Shown piece by piece: positions 32,601 through 42,855 of a DNA stretch of 64,000 nt. The notes beneath the pieces are model-generated. The model was not told the DNA's origin and did no database searches. It was given only the letters and a program-made list of their open reading frames with translations. This DNA is from Tranzscheliella williamsii (lineage: Eukaryota > Basidiomycota > Ustilaginomycetes > Ustilaginales > Ustilaginaceae), in the NCBI GenBank assembly GCA_023212725.1, contig JALBYF010000016.1, positions 1 to 64,000 of the forward strand. The letters are read 5' to 3'. Each line of letters opens with the position of its first letter. Position 1 is the stretch's first letter. Made by a program: the position numbers and the translations under genes.

Positions 32601-33743
32601 ATGGATCTGGTCAGCGCATTGTTCGATTCGCTCGGCGTAGCGGCGCCGTCTGCCAAGACACTTTCTTTGATTGGCACCCTGGTTTGTGTTGGGCTTACGC
32701 TGCCGTTGGCGGTCATGTTTCACTTCTCGTCTCGGCCCAGGATCCAAAGCATCAAGATCTACCACGAGCGGGTGCTCATCCTGGGCGCCTCCACAGACAG
32801 GGGGGTCGGTCAGGCGCTTGCGCTGGAATACGCGCGTCGCGGCTGTCGCGATCTCATCCTGGTCGGGCGCAACCTTGCAGGCCTCGAGGCCACCAAGAAG
32901 CGGTGTATCGAACAGGCGCTGAAGCAGGAGGAGTACGACATGTCTGATGAAGCGCCCGGCGACCAGAGCAAGCTCCAGCACCATCTGCGCATCCACTGTA
33001 TCGCTGCTGATTGCGCCAAGGCCGACGACGTCGACCGTCTGAGAAAGCAGATAACTGCCAAGTTCAAGGGCCTCGATACTCTGCACATCTGTTTTGGGGT
33101 ATCTGCCGTCTTGCCGCTCCTGGGCATCGCTGGAGTGGACCCAATCCGGCCGCCCCGCGCAGGTCTCCATGCTATTCACGCAGACAAAGAGGGCCTGGAG
33201 GCCGTCGAGAGAGCCGTCGACAGCGCTTCGCACATCAATGTCTCGGGGACTGCCATCTGCTTGGCGGCCTTTATCCCCATGCTGCAAACCACCTCGCGCT
33301 ATCCGGCCATCTGTCTTACCTCGTCCGCTGCCGCACTGCTGGCGGCGCCTACCCGGTCTATCTATTCCGCCACCAAGGCAGCCCAGCTCTTCCTGTTCCG
33401 CTCGGCCGCCATCGAATGCCAAGCACACTCAGAAGCAGCCGCAAGCGAGCCAGCCAAACCTAGGGCCCGAATCCGCTTCCTGGCCGTCTGCCCCGGAAGC
33501 ATCGACACTTGCTTTCGACAGTCTGCCGTCGACACCACCGCTTCACACGCGCCAGATCCAGTTCACGCCACCGCCACAAAATTGCTCAGCTCGCAAGACG
33601 TGGCCGCCAAGACGATCTTCGCCGTCGACCGGTACACGGAGGGCGTGATCACAATACCGCCCCTCTACAGCCTAGCGACGTGGGTCGACAAGATCGCGCC
33701 TGGCCTGATTGCCACAAAAGCGCGCAAGAAGTACGGCTATTGA
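32601..33743 (+). CDS. Membrane-anchored short-chain dehydrogenase
   Basis: An intronless 380-residue protein. An N-terminal transmembrane helix (LSLIGTLVCVGLTLPLAVMF) precedes a Rossmann domain with the cofactor motif LILGASTDRGVG and, later, the catalytic block SIYSATKAAQLFLF (Y-x3-K) preceded by CLTSSAAAL. VCPGSIDT follows, as in classical SDRs. Length and anchor resemble the DHRS7/11-beta-HSD or 3-ketodihydrosphingosine reductase groups, which are ER membrane enzymes. Which substrate is used cannot be told; the NAG motif is replaced by CFGVSA, unlike most active members. It converges with the acidic protein gene about 100 bp away. Confidence 0.85.
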   Translation: MDLVSALFDSLGVAAPSAKTLSLIGTLVCVGLTLPLAVMFHFSSRPRIQSIKIYHERVLILGASTDRGVGQALALEYARRGCRDLILVGRNLAGLEATKKRCIEQALKQEEYDMSDEAPGDQSKLQHHLRIHCIAADCAKADDVDRLRKQITAKFKGLDTLHICFGVSAVLPLLGIAGVDPIRPPRAGLHAIHADKEGLEAVERAVDSASHINVSGTAICLAAFIPMLQTTSRYPAICLTSSAAALLAAPTRSIYSATKAAQLFLFRSAAIECQAHSEAAASEPAKPRARIRFLAVCPGSIDTCFRQSAVDTTASHAPDPVHATATKLLSSQDVAAKTIFAVDRYTEGVITIPPLYSLATWVDKIAPGLIATKARKKYGY

Positions 33744-33839
33744 TCGCCGGTACGACTACTCCAGTGCCAGTTGACTCCTGGCTGTATCATTGCACCATCT
33801 GATCGCTAATTCCATTACAACTACACTGGCCGAGACTGG

Positions 33840-35801
33840 TCAATCCGCGTCGACGTCGCCTTCCAGTTCAGCAGCGCTGCCGCCAGAGATGCCAGACATG
33901 GAGCTGTGTGAAACACCAATGTGGCTCCTGGATGGACGCGCAGATTCAGAAAGGTCGCTGAGGGTTCGCAATGTCTTTGAGAAGAGGCGGGTGAAGGCCA
34001 GATCCCACTGGCCGATGGTGGTGGGGAGGTGGAGATCTAGCGAGCCCGCTTCGGATCGGCTCATGCCAGGCTGGCCGTCGGAGCCGCTCTTGTGCGACTT
34101 CCTCACTAGCCCACTGTCGGCGTCCTCTGTATCTTGGCCAGAGCCGGCGCCCTGCTGGTCGGCTCGGTCCCGCTTGCGTTTCGAAGGGACAGACTCGGCG
34201 TGAGCGGCGCCGATCGTCCCGACGACAGATGCCCCCAGTTCTTGCGTGGCGTCGTCAGGCGCCGACCGTCGCCCCGTGTCCTCCGGGTCATCATCGTCGT
34301 CGGCGTCCGGATCAATTTTCCGGTCAAACAGCGTCTGATAGTGGCGGTGTTCGGCAGTATCCTCTTCGGCATCGTACCCCTCTTCTACTGCCTCCGCCTT
34401 GTCGATTTCGACGTCTTCCATCTCAGGGTCCTCAAGCTCGGCGTCCGTGGCGTTGCCCTTGGTCTGTGCTGCAGCAAACATACCAGCGATGGTATTGTCT
34501 GCAGGCTCTGCCCGAGTATCGTCGTCTTCCATAGACGGAGGCGGAGGGGCGTCTAATTCCGTTCTCATCCAGGCGAATAACTTCTCCCGACATGATATGG
34601 CTATGTTTCGGAGCCTGACTTGATCTGTTATCCCAACGGTTCTGGTCCCCTTTCCACCATGTATCGGCTGGCTCTCTCGACTCAGAGGCCCAGGTAATGT
34701 TGATGCGCCATACAAGAACCTTCCATCGGGCGCTGGAGAGGGGACCAAGTTCATCGTAGAGTGATGTCGGTGGAGACCGTCAAGCCTCGACCCTAGCGGG
34801 GCTCCACTGGCGTCTGCTGAGTCTATGCGGCTACTCGAGTCCGGAAAGGCGGCTCTGGCGTTGGACTGAGCGACCGAGAAATCAATCTGGTTGCCGCGCA
34901 GGACGGAGACCCAGATCCGGTCGAGCAGGTCCAGGGTCTGGAGGACATAGTTGAGTTGCCTGTTCTTCAGCAAGTCAACCTCGAGTTCTTCTTCTTCCCC
35001 ATGTTCATCCTCGTTGTCGTCCTCATCCTCGTCTTCGTCATTGCCTAGCTCGTCTTCTACTTGGTCCTTTCTACTGCTCTGTGCTTTTCGGTCGCCTGTT
35101 GGCCGGCTGAGGCGTTCCGACGTCCGTTGTCGTCTAAGCTCCCTGCGATGTGCCTCTATCTCCATACCGAGGCCGTAGCCAGCGATGCCGTCGCAGAGGT
35201 CAGAAGAGCAGCGGAGGAGGTAGGATATGAGCAGATTTGTGTTGCCGCTGCCGTAGGGGGGGACACGGGCGAGGACGCTGAGGATGGTGGTCCACTGGTC
35301 GAGATACAGCGGCAGGGAGCGGAGCGCCGAGGACGGGTCGAACCTCTTGCGGTAGCCGCGGCTGACGGCGTCGAGCGAGCCGTCGAGGAACGAGCGCAGC
35401 TTGGCCTCCTGCTTGGGCGACAGCTGCGCGGGCGTGGCCACCCGGTCGCCCTCGTCCGTGCCCCGCGACCCATCCCCCCGCCCGGAAGCCGCGTCCAGCC
35501 CCCCAACCGCTAAATCAACATCAATCATAAACCCACCCGCCGACTGCATGTCGCCGCCGCTGTCTAGAGTTGCTGGTACGCCAGACCTTCGCTGTGGTGC
35601 GGGAAGTCGAAGCGCTAGCGTCAACGCATCCATCAGTCTATCGCTTTCCCGATTCCCGGTTCCCGCCGCCGCGATACATATTGTGGAGGTGAACAGCTTA
35701 CAGCGTCGTGCTTGCCAGACGCGTTGCCGGACGCGCGAGCTTCGTTTGACTACTAACTCAGCCTCTTCGACTCGAACCGCAGACAAGCTTGGGACGGTCA
35801 T
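33840..35801 (-). CDS. Acidic protein of unknown function
   Basis: The preferred start at 35801 sits in a near-ideal context (GCCACCATGA) and gives 653 residues. I do not recognise the family. A structured part has YLDQWTTILSVLARVPPYG and LNYVLQTLDLLDRIWVSVLR, both helical. It is broken by an acidic run (EDEDEDDNEDEHGEEEELE) and followed by long Asp, Glu and Ser rich linkers. The C-terminus (TIGQWDLAFTRLFSKTLRTL) is helical again. An in-frame 87-nt intron (35615-35701, GTAAGC...GCTAG) may remove part of the N-terminal region; a start at 35633 is another option. The mix of acidic linkers suggests a nuclear or nucleolar protein, but this is only inference. Confidence 0.7.
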   Translation of the reverse strand: MTVPSLSAVRVEEAELVVKRSSRVRQRVWQARRCKLFTSTICIAAAGTGNRESDRLMDALTLALRLPAPQRRSGVPATLDSGGDMQSAGGFMIDVDLAVGGLDAASGRGDGSRGTDEGDRVATPAQLSPKQEAKLRSFLDGSLDAVSRGYRKRFDPSSALRSLPLYLDQWTTILSVLARVPPYGSGNTNLLISYLLRCSSDLCDGIAGYGLGMEIEAHRRELRRQRTSERLSRPTGDRKAQSSRKDQVEDELGNDEDEDEDDNEDEHGEEEELEVDLLKNRQLNYVLQTLDLLDRIWVSVLRGNQIDFSVAQSNARAAFPDSSSRIDSADASGAPLGSRLDGLHRHHSTMNLVPSPAPDGRFLYGASTLPGPLSRESQPIHGGKGTRTVGITDQVRLRNIAISCREKLFAWMRTELDAPPPPSMEDDDTRAEPADNTIAGMFAAAQTKGNATDAELEDPEMEDVEIDKAEAVEEGYDAEEDTAEHRHYQTLFDRKIDPDADDDDDPEDTGRRSAPDDATQELGASVVGTIGAAHAESVPSKRKRDRADQQGAGSGQDTEDADSGLVRKSHKSGSDGQPGMSRSEAGSLDLHLPTTIGQWDLAFTRLFSKTLRTLSDLSESARPSRSHIGVSHSSMSGISGGSAAELEGDVDAD

Positions 35802-36288
35802 GGTGGCAAACGCACTTGGCACCCACCACGCCACACCCTGAAGCAGTGAGAGTATGTCTCGGATCATCATCAATATCGGTCTGGCAGACATGTGACTAAG
35901 TATATGGCAAAGGATGTGCAAAACGGATCAATCGGCTGATGGGGGAGACTACAAAAAGTACAGGACCATGGGTTTGTGTCCAGGAGATACAGATAATATA
36001 CGATTCGGTACCCTGCTGGGGGGAGATTAAGGGGATATATGCCATCGTGCTACCGTTCCGTAGCGTCTCGCTTTGTGGGGACTGAGAATGGTGGTGTTGC
36101 GCTGAGCTCCTAGACGCGCATGCTGCTGGCTACCGTAACCCGGAAGAAGAAAACATCATCGAAGGACTGACGGGCGAATCTAGGCGACGTGCGTTTGCTG
36201 GAGAGGTTTATGGAGAAACGAACATCCTACGATCTCGAGGTAGAACGGGCGGGGGGGGGAGCGAGGGACGAAAGAGCCGATCCTCGAC
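35802..36288. other. Intergenic region
   Basis: This 487-bp spacer between two co-oriented minus-strand genes contains a G-run of nine (near 36252). No further feature was recognised. Confidence 0.3.
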
Positions 36289-39200
36289 TCAGCGGTATCG
36301 AGGCCCTGACGCATGATCCAAGGGACTGTTCCTTCTCGGAAAGCCTTGTTGAGGAGTTCCGTCGTAGCCAAAAGGCGTGAAGGCGAAATCGCTGTTTTGG
36401 CCAGGCCTTCCTGGCAGACCTTGCGCCGAAATCGGAGCGGCATGGGAAGCGGCGAAAGGATCAAAGGTCGCTCGGTTGTCCGGCCCTCGAGCGGCGCTTT
36501 CGCTAGCCCACGGATCGAAAGCAGATGAAGTCAATTCCAGGTCTTGATTAGCAAAGGCTGCGGTACTGTCGAGCGGAGATTGACGCATGCCGCTCGGGCT
36601 GACCGCATCAAAGCCACCAAAGGACGGTGACGACATGAACGGACCCATGACGCGAGGCGACGTCCTTGCATTCCCTAATGACATTGACGAGAGATGCCTG
36701 TCCAGGTCATTCGAGACGCCTTGCGGGCTCTCGTAGGGAGCAGCAGACGGCAGAACCGGCACGTTAGAGGCTAGCAGTCCAAGACTGATCGAAAGCGGCC
36801 GATACGGAGGAGTATGGACAAGATTGTGTCGGAGGAGCATCTTCCTAATCTCATCAGAGAATCGTTCCCGCTGCATGGCATCCAGCAGAGTCGCATCCAC
36901 CATCACTTTGGTAATGAATTGCGAGCCATGCACCTGGTCGACCAGAATTTGCTCAAGTAGCTGAGGCCGTTCAGCATCGAAAATGATTTTGAGGAGCTGT
37001 CGTGAAGCTTCTAGATCGGTTTTCTGGCTGACTAGCCTATGTACGGTCTGTGATGCTAATTTGTGAGTGCAAAGGCTTGCCAGATGTGGGGCGAGCCGAG
37101 GCGCAAGCAGACGGAATCGTCCTGGCAAAGCCGAGGCGTCCAGAAGCCAAGTCATGAGCAGTGCGCCGTTCTGACTCGTAGCCAGTGGTACCGAATTGAG
37201 GATGATGGAGATGGCCACCCGCTTAACTTGCGATCTCGGCAAATCAGGCGACTCCAAACATGCCCTCATGCTACGAGCCCCGAATCGACCTTGCGCAATC
37301 TCCCAGCACCTGTCAACCATGGCATCGAAGATCAGATCCACATAAGGAGAGCCGAACGGGATAAGCCTCTGGACCACGTAGTTGCCAAATTGGTCCATCA
37401 GAAGGGGCGGAATGTACGGTCGCAGCTGCTGAGCGATCATGTCTCGTTGTTCCGATGCATGAGTGCAGTCAATAATCTTCTGAGCGGCCCAAGTCCCATT
37501 TTTGTGCACTCCAATGATAGCAAGATACGGCGCAATCAATTCTAGCATCGCCCCCTTTATCGGCTCACTGCATTTCTCGAAGAACTTTTGAACGAGAGTG
37601 TTGCCAATAAAGTCACTTGATAGTTCGACGATGGATGGTAGAAACTCATGGGCCAAGGCATCAGCTTCGGCATGCGTGCAGGATGGATTCTCGACTCTCT
37701 TGCGCACGTCTTTCAATCGATTGTTGTCGATTTTCTTGCTGGGCGGCAATTCAGAAACTTGAGGAATCTTTGTGTAGTATGTTGTAAGCGGTCTGGGTCG
37801 TGCAACAAGCTCCATGTCTCTTGAAACGTTGGGGTCTAGCTCGTCGAGCTGCCGCATGAAGAGCTGCAAATCCATCACTGAAGCTCGCGGCTTCATCTCG
37901 ATCGGCAGAGGGACACCGCCTTTGTCGCTGCTGGGAACGATACTGTTCGACGAACTGTGAGTGGGAAATCCAGATGACCGAGCCGACGTACCGGATGCGA
38001 CTCGTGAGGTGTCGCTGCTGAGATTTCGAGAGAGCGCGACCTGAGATGCGGGGGTGGCCTGCTGTGAACCCTGGCGAGACACTGCATCCAGTATCAGATC
38101 GCTGCGGTAATTCTGCAGGCCTTTTGCCAGCTGTGCCTCTAGTGGAATGCCACCTGCGCCGTGCAGGGACGACAGAGTCTCCATGGCAGCCTGCCATTCT
38201 CCCGAATTGGGTCCCAGAGAGGGAGCAAAGCCATCAGCGGCTTTGTTCGGAACTTTACCAAATCCAATCTTGACTGGACCGACCTCGGGACCAAGGACGT
38301 CGCGCCCATTCAAGGCCTTGCGGGCTAATACGGCGTCATCGAGTCGCTCAAAATTGATGAAAGCGCAGCTCTTGGTGGATAAGACCCTGACGCTTTCGAT
38401 GGGTCCGAAAGGAGAAAACACAGAAACCAGGGTTTCGGTCGAAGTCATCGCTGGGATGGAACCCACCCAGAGCGCCCGTGAAGGCTCGGTGTTGGTGAAG
38501 TCGCCGTACAAACCCCCAGTTGAATCATTGAACGGGGAGTCGGAGAGGCCAAAAGCAGCCTCATGCGTTGATGGGTTTCTGCTAGAGGTCGACATAGGAA
38601 CCGAGTCAGGCTTGCCAAAGCCAATGCGGACCTGGCTGTCTACTTCGCCGGCAGCAAGCCCAATGCGACCCGCTAAACGGTTGGCTATATCATCCTTGGC
38701 TCTGATAGCGTCGGCAGTGTCGACAAAGTTGATGAAGGCGCAGCCTTTGTCAGGTACCAAACGATACGTTTCGACCGCGCCATAGCGTGAGAAAATGGCA
38801 AGAAGCTCTTGGCCCGTGACATTGGGGCGTAGGTGGCCCAGCCAGATAGCACGTGTAGGCTGAGAAAAGGGTGAACTTGTCCCGGAAGCGCTGCCGAAGT
38901 TCTTCGATGCTGAGCGAGAACCGAAAGAGTCAAGATGGGTGCCCACTTCCAGCGTCCCGGAGCTGCTTGGGCGCGATTGTCGTGCTTTCAAGGCACTGAT
39001 CTCAAATGGCATCTGCGTCATCCTGAGCAGCTCCTGCTCCGTCCTTTGGCGTCCTCCTGGACCAGGAAACGCTGCAATGGTACCAGCTCGATGCCGCCCG
39101 CTACTCAGAAGAGAAGCGAGGTCCGTGTGTGAGTCTGATTCGGCCGTATATTGTGGTAAATCGTTGTCAACTGGAGCAGCAAAATTCGAGGATGGGTAAA

Positions 39201-40444
39201 TTGCGTCTGCTGTATGGGCTTGCCCTTGGTTCTGGTTTTGCCTGTGGCCACCCGAAAGTCCTCGAGGCTGATTCTGATCCAAGACGCCCATGCTAGTTGA
39301 CCTCGGCCGTGCTGCCCCGGTGGTATGATTGCTGATGTGTTCGGCTGATTCACCCATCGGCGTTGCGCCGTACTGATGCAGGCGATTGTGGAGGGCCGCA
39401 GTGAACAACGATGGTTGTAGCGCTCCGCTCGGGTAGGGTGACTGAGTGCCTGACAGGCTTCCGAGTCTGGGGCTTTGCAAGCTGTGCGTGTCTCGGGAAA
39501 CATCTTCGGCCGCATCTAAGCGGAAAGAAGGCAGAAAGCTGCTGCTACGAGCACGCCCATCGCCCGCGGCAAGTCTCGGTCGGTACGGCTGGGCGCTCAA
39601 GGTCAAAGCACGATTCCTGATTTGCGAGTTAGCCAAGAAGGTTTCTGATTCAGTCAGTCTCGGTGGTAAAGGCCCACGTTCCGGTCCTAGCGTGCTCCGC
39701 GAACCCCTTGCGCCCGAATCGGCCAGGCCTAGATAGTCCAGTGTATCCGAGGCATTGAAGGAGTAGCGAGCGGTTGCGTCGTCTGTGGTAGAAGAGGCAA
39801 AGCTCGCATCGTCGTCGTTGGATGTCATGTTGCTGAGGCCGGACCGAGTGGGCTGCCAGTTGGAAGAAAAGAAGGACGGTCCAAATGCATTATCTAGATT
39901 GGCAGACGGGAGGGTGAGGGAACCGGAACGGATACGCTGAGAAGAGCTTGAAGTGGGACTAAGATGCAATGGGTCCAGTGCAGCTGTTTGGCGTGGTTGT
40001 GTTTCTCGATGTTGGTCACTGGCTAGGCCTTGGAAGCTTGTTGAAGCGCCACCTGAAATTTGATTGGCAATCTGTTCATCATAGCGATCCTGCGAGTCGT
40101 CTAAGCTCGGCGAAATGTGCAGAGTGGGAATCGAATCACCCCAGCTGGAAGGAAGTGTACCAGCGCGTGCCCTACCTCGACCCGCCCTGTCGGACGCCGT
40201 CTGGCCTACAATAGGGTCGGAGTCATTGGCAATACCTGCGTGCTTATAAGGCGCACGAGGGATAAGGCCGGCATCAGCCTGGATCTGACGTGCTCTGTTT
40301 ATACCACAAGAAGAGAAGATGGATAGTCTGAGTAACAGGAGAAGCCAGTGTCTGCATCCTGAGCGATTTGGGGTAAACGTACCTTTTCGACATTAGCGAT
40401 GGTGCCGTGTTGGTTGGAGGCTCCATCGATCCGGCCCCTGTCAT
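36289..40444 (-). CDS. JSN1/PUF2-type RRM-Pumilio RNA-binding protein
   Basis: Exon 1 (40444-40383, starting MTGAGSMEPPTNT) is joined over an 88-nt intron (GTACGT...AAACAG) to exon 2 (40294-36289). The result is 1355 residues without interruption, with KRARQIQADAGLIPRAP at the junction. A long Ser-rich N-terminus precedes RRM1 (about 502-581, AIWLGHLRPNVTGQEL, CAFINFVD) and RRM2 (about 627-701, ALWVGSIPAMTSTETL, CAFINFERLDDA). A PUF domain follows from about residue 905, with repeats such as DFIGNTLVQKFFE, NGTWAAQKIID and QFGNYVVQRLI. RRM plus PUF is the architecture of yeast Jsn1 and Puf2, which bind and control mRNAs, many of them for membrane-associated proteins. The C-terminal 150 residues are low complexity. 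Confidence 0.92.
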
Positions 40445-42855
40445 TGAAGCAGAAGGGTGGCAGAGATGAGGAGAGTTAGTAGGGCTAGATTAAAGTATTG
40501 GCTTGTCAGTAAGGGACTGGGGCAAGACGCACCTTGGCTGCGTGCTGGATCCAGCATTTGTGCAGTTGCTAGACCCTACGCTCGGCTGTTGTCCGAAGGA
40601 AGAACATTCAAGGTGTGGTAGCAGCAAAGAGGAGAGCCGCTCTTGTAATTGGTGCACGCTTCTTGGGCAGAGGTAAGGACGAGATGAAGGCCGCTCCGAT
40701 GCGGCGAGCTGGACATGGAGAAGCCTGTGCACCGCGCAACCTTATTCGCGTAGCGTGAGAAGCTTTGCTTGAGAAACGAGTTTGTTGACGCAAAAGGTTG
40801 CCTCGGAGGTGGTATAGCTGCGAGCGATACACAGAGCTAGATGGCGAGGGCTGGTATTAAAAGCCCAAGTAGGGCGGAGGCGGAGGCGTTGAGGGCTGGC
40901 TTAGCTGGAAAAAGCTAGGCTGGTGCGCTGCCCGATCGTCTATAAATCTACGATCTGATGCTCTTCAACCGCGTTCGTTTCTGAGCCCGGTTGTGGAGGA
41001 TCGGGTCGATGTCTATTCGAGATTCACTCACACTGCGACTTGTGAAATGGGCATCAGTAGAAATATGTGGCCGCTGAGATGAGACCGCTTCCCCTGCCGA
41101 TACCGTGTGCCATGTGCTTCACAAGCCATAGCAAGGATGTCGTGATTCTGCACGCAGTAGTGCTTTGGGCATGCCTTGACGCGGGTTGTTGGTTGTTACC
41201 CTCCTTGCGTTCGTACTTGTTGGCGTCTCTTAAACGTTCACTAGGCGGGAGATAGTAGCCAGGCAAGGAGGTGCAGAGGGCGAGGCGTATGCGTGAATAC
41301 TTGCAGCGGGTCGCTGCTCGCCGTTCTTTGAACCAAGCCGGAGTGGAGTGCCGGCTATGATTCTATGATTTGTGGGTTGGGATGGATGGCAGACAGGTCT
41401 GTGCACCCAACAAGCACGGACCGGCATACGAACTCTAACAGCCACTGTGCGTCGAAAGGCAGTATCGCACGATAGGTGAACCGTCGAAGGCTAGATGACG
41501 TTACTCTAGCCACTACTGTATTAGCTGTAGATATCGTCCTTATGGCTTGAGCTTGCGGTTGTAATTCCAGCACCGCTCGCGCGCATCCACGAAAGATCCA
41601 CTTGATTGGCTCTGCATATTCGGTGCCAGGAAGTGGAAAACCCCTGCTGAGTATATGTATCCATCGCGAAGAGAGTATCCGATAACGACGTGGTAATTTC
41701 AATAGGCGGGTGGATACTATCGTTTCATATAGTATTGCGAAACGTACGTTAGGCGTGCTACTCGCCTGAAATGGGAAATAGATGGACGAATCAGGTGGCA
41801 TGGTCTGCAAGCTTTCGATCCCGAGCCAAGTTCTAGCTGTAATGATCTGTACTCCTGCCGTAACTAGACTTTCATTGCGCATTTTGCTCAAGTCACCCGC
41901 AGCATTAGCTCGAGGCTCTGGCGCTGCATTCCAATCGACTCATCAGCTACCAGTAAGGGGCAGGCAGTCTGCCTGTCCTCTCGCCGCGACAGTTTGGCTC
42001 CGATTCCTTCCACTCGGCGCGGCGTGGCACTATGCGAAGGAAGACACTTTTCCATTGTCACTTAGCTGAGCCTTGGCTTGGCTGCTCTTTCTGAGAAGCA
42101 ACGCAGACGGGTGCCTCGATCCGTTTGCGCGAGTATTCTCAATTCTCCTCTGTGACATTGCGCCCGACACCTCCTACGCTCTCGTCCTTCCAACCGGCTC
42201 AGCCAACCTTCAAGTCATCACCATCGCAATCACCCCTCCTTCTTCTGCTACCTCGACCACTCTCGCCCGCCGTCATCGTCAGCACTTCGAACCCGTCGCA
42301 CCTCTGCTCCGCTCTCGTATCTGTCCATACACTTCAGCGACTACTAGTCGATTCAGCTGCAGCCGCTTTCACACATCTACACTGGTGTAGCAGCACTTTG
42401 ACATCGTCAACCGGGCCACACAGCGGCCTCTTCTACCTTACGTTCCTTACCTCAAGTATTCTTCACTCCGCCAACAACACGCTTACAGTCCGTCAATCCA
42501 CTAGCTTCTAGCCCGCACCTTTGCTTTACCAGCAAGCAGCCTCGACCGTAACAAGGTATCGTGCGACTGCTTGCATTTCACCTCTTCCTCTGCTTGCCGT
42601 TCACTCTGCAGTGGATGATGCAAGGTCTCAACTACCTGGCCTGATCAGATTACGGTCGAGTGAATACATCTTGCGTGCTTCGCTCTTCCCTTACTTTCGA
42701 CTACCCGTAAGGGTTCCGGTTGTTTTGGTGCCGCCTATCTCTGTTCACCAAGACTGCCCTTCCTTACCCTTTGGAGTAGTATACAACCCCGAAACGACTT
42801 GCCCAGTATCCCGCTACCCATCCATCGATCTTTAAACGATCTCGGAATAAGGGTC
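40445..42855. promoter_or_regulatory. Divergent intergenic region with pyrimidine-rich leader
   Basis: 2.4 kb separate the PUF gene from the next plus-strand gene. No coding region was recognised. From about 42100 to 42750 the top strand is strongly pyrimidine-rich (runs such as CTCCTTCTTCTGCTACC). It contains several short upstream frames, for example 42073-42390 and 42521-42835, before the chosen start. This resembles a long transcribed leader. Promoters for both genes must lie here. Confidence 0.4.

Noticed and set aside
40085..40180. tRNA-like T-loop word (GATTCGATTCCC on the minus strand)
   Set aside because: The flanking bases do not form the T stem or acceptor stem, and the stretch is coding sequence of exon 2 of the PUF gene.
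41355..41891. Minus-strand frame of 178 codons in the PUF/Ser-Pro spacer
   Set aside because: Its composition looks random, there is no recognisable domain and no suitable start context.
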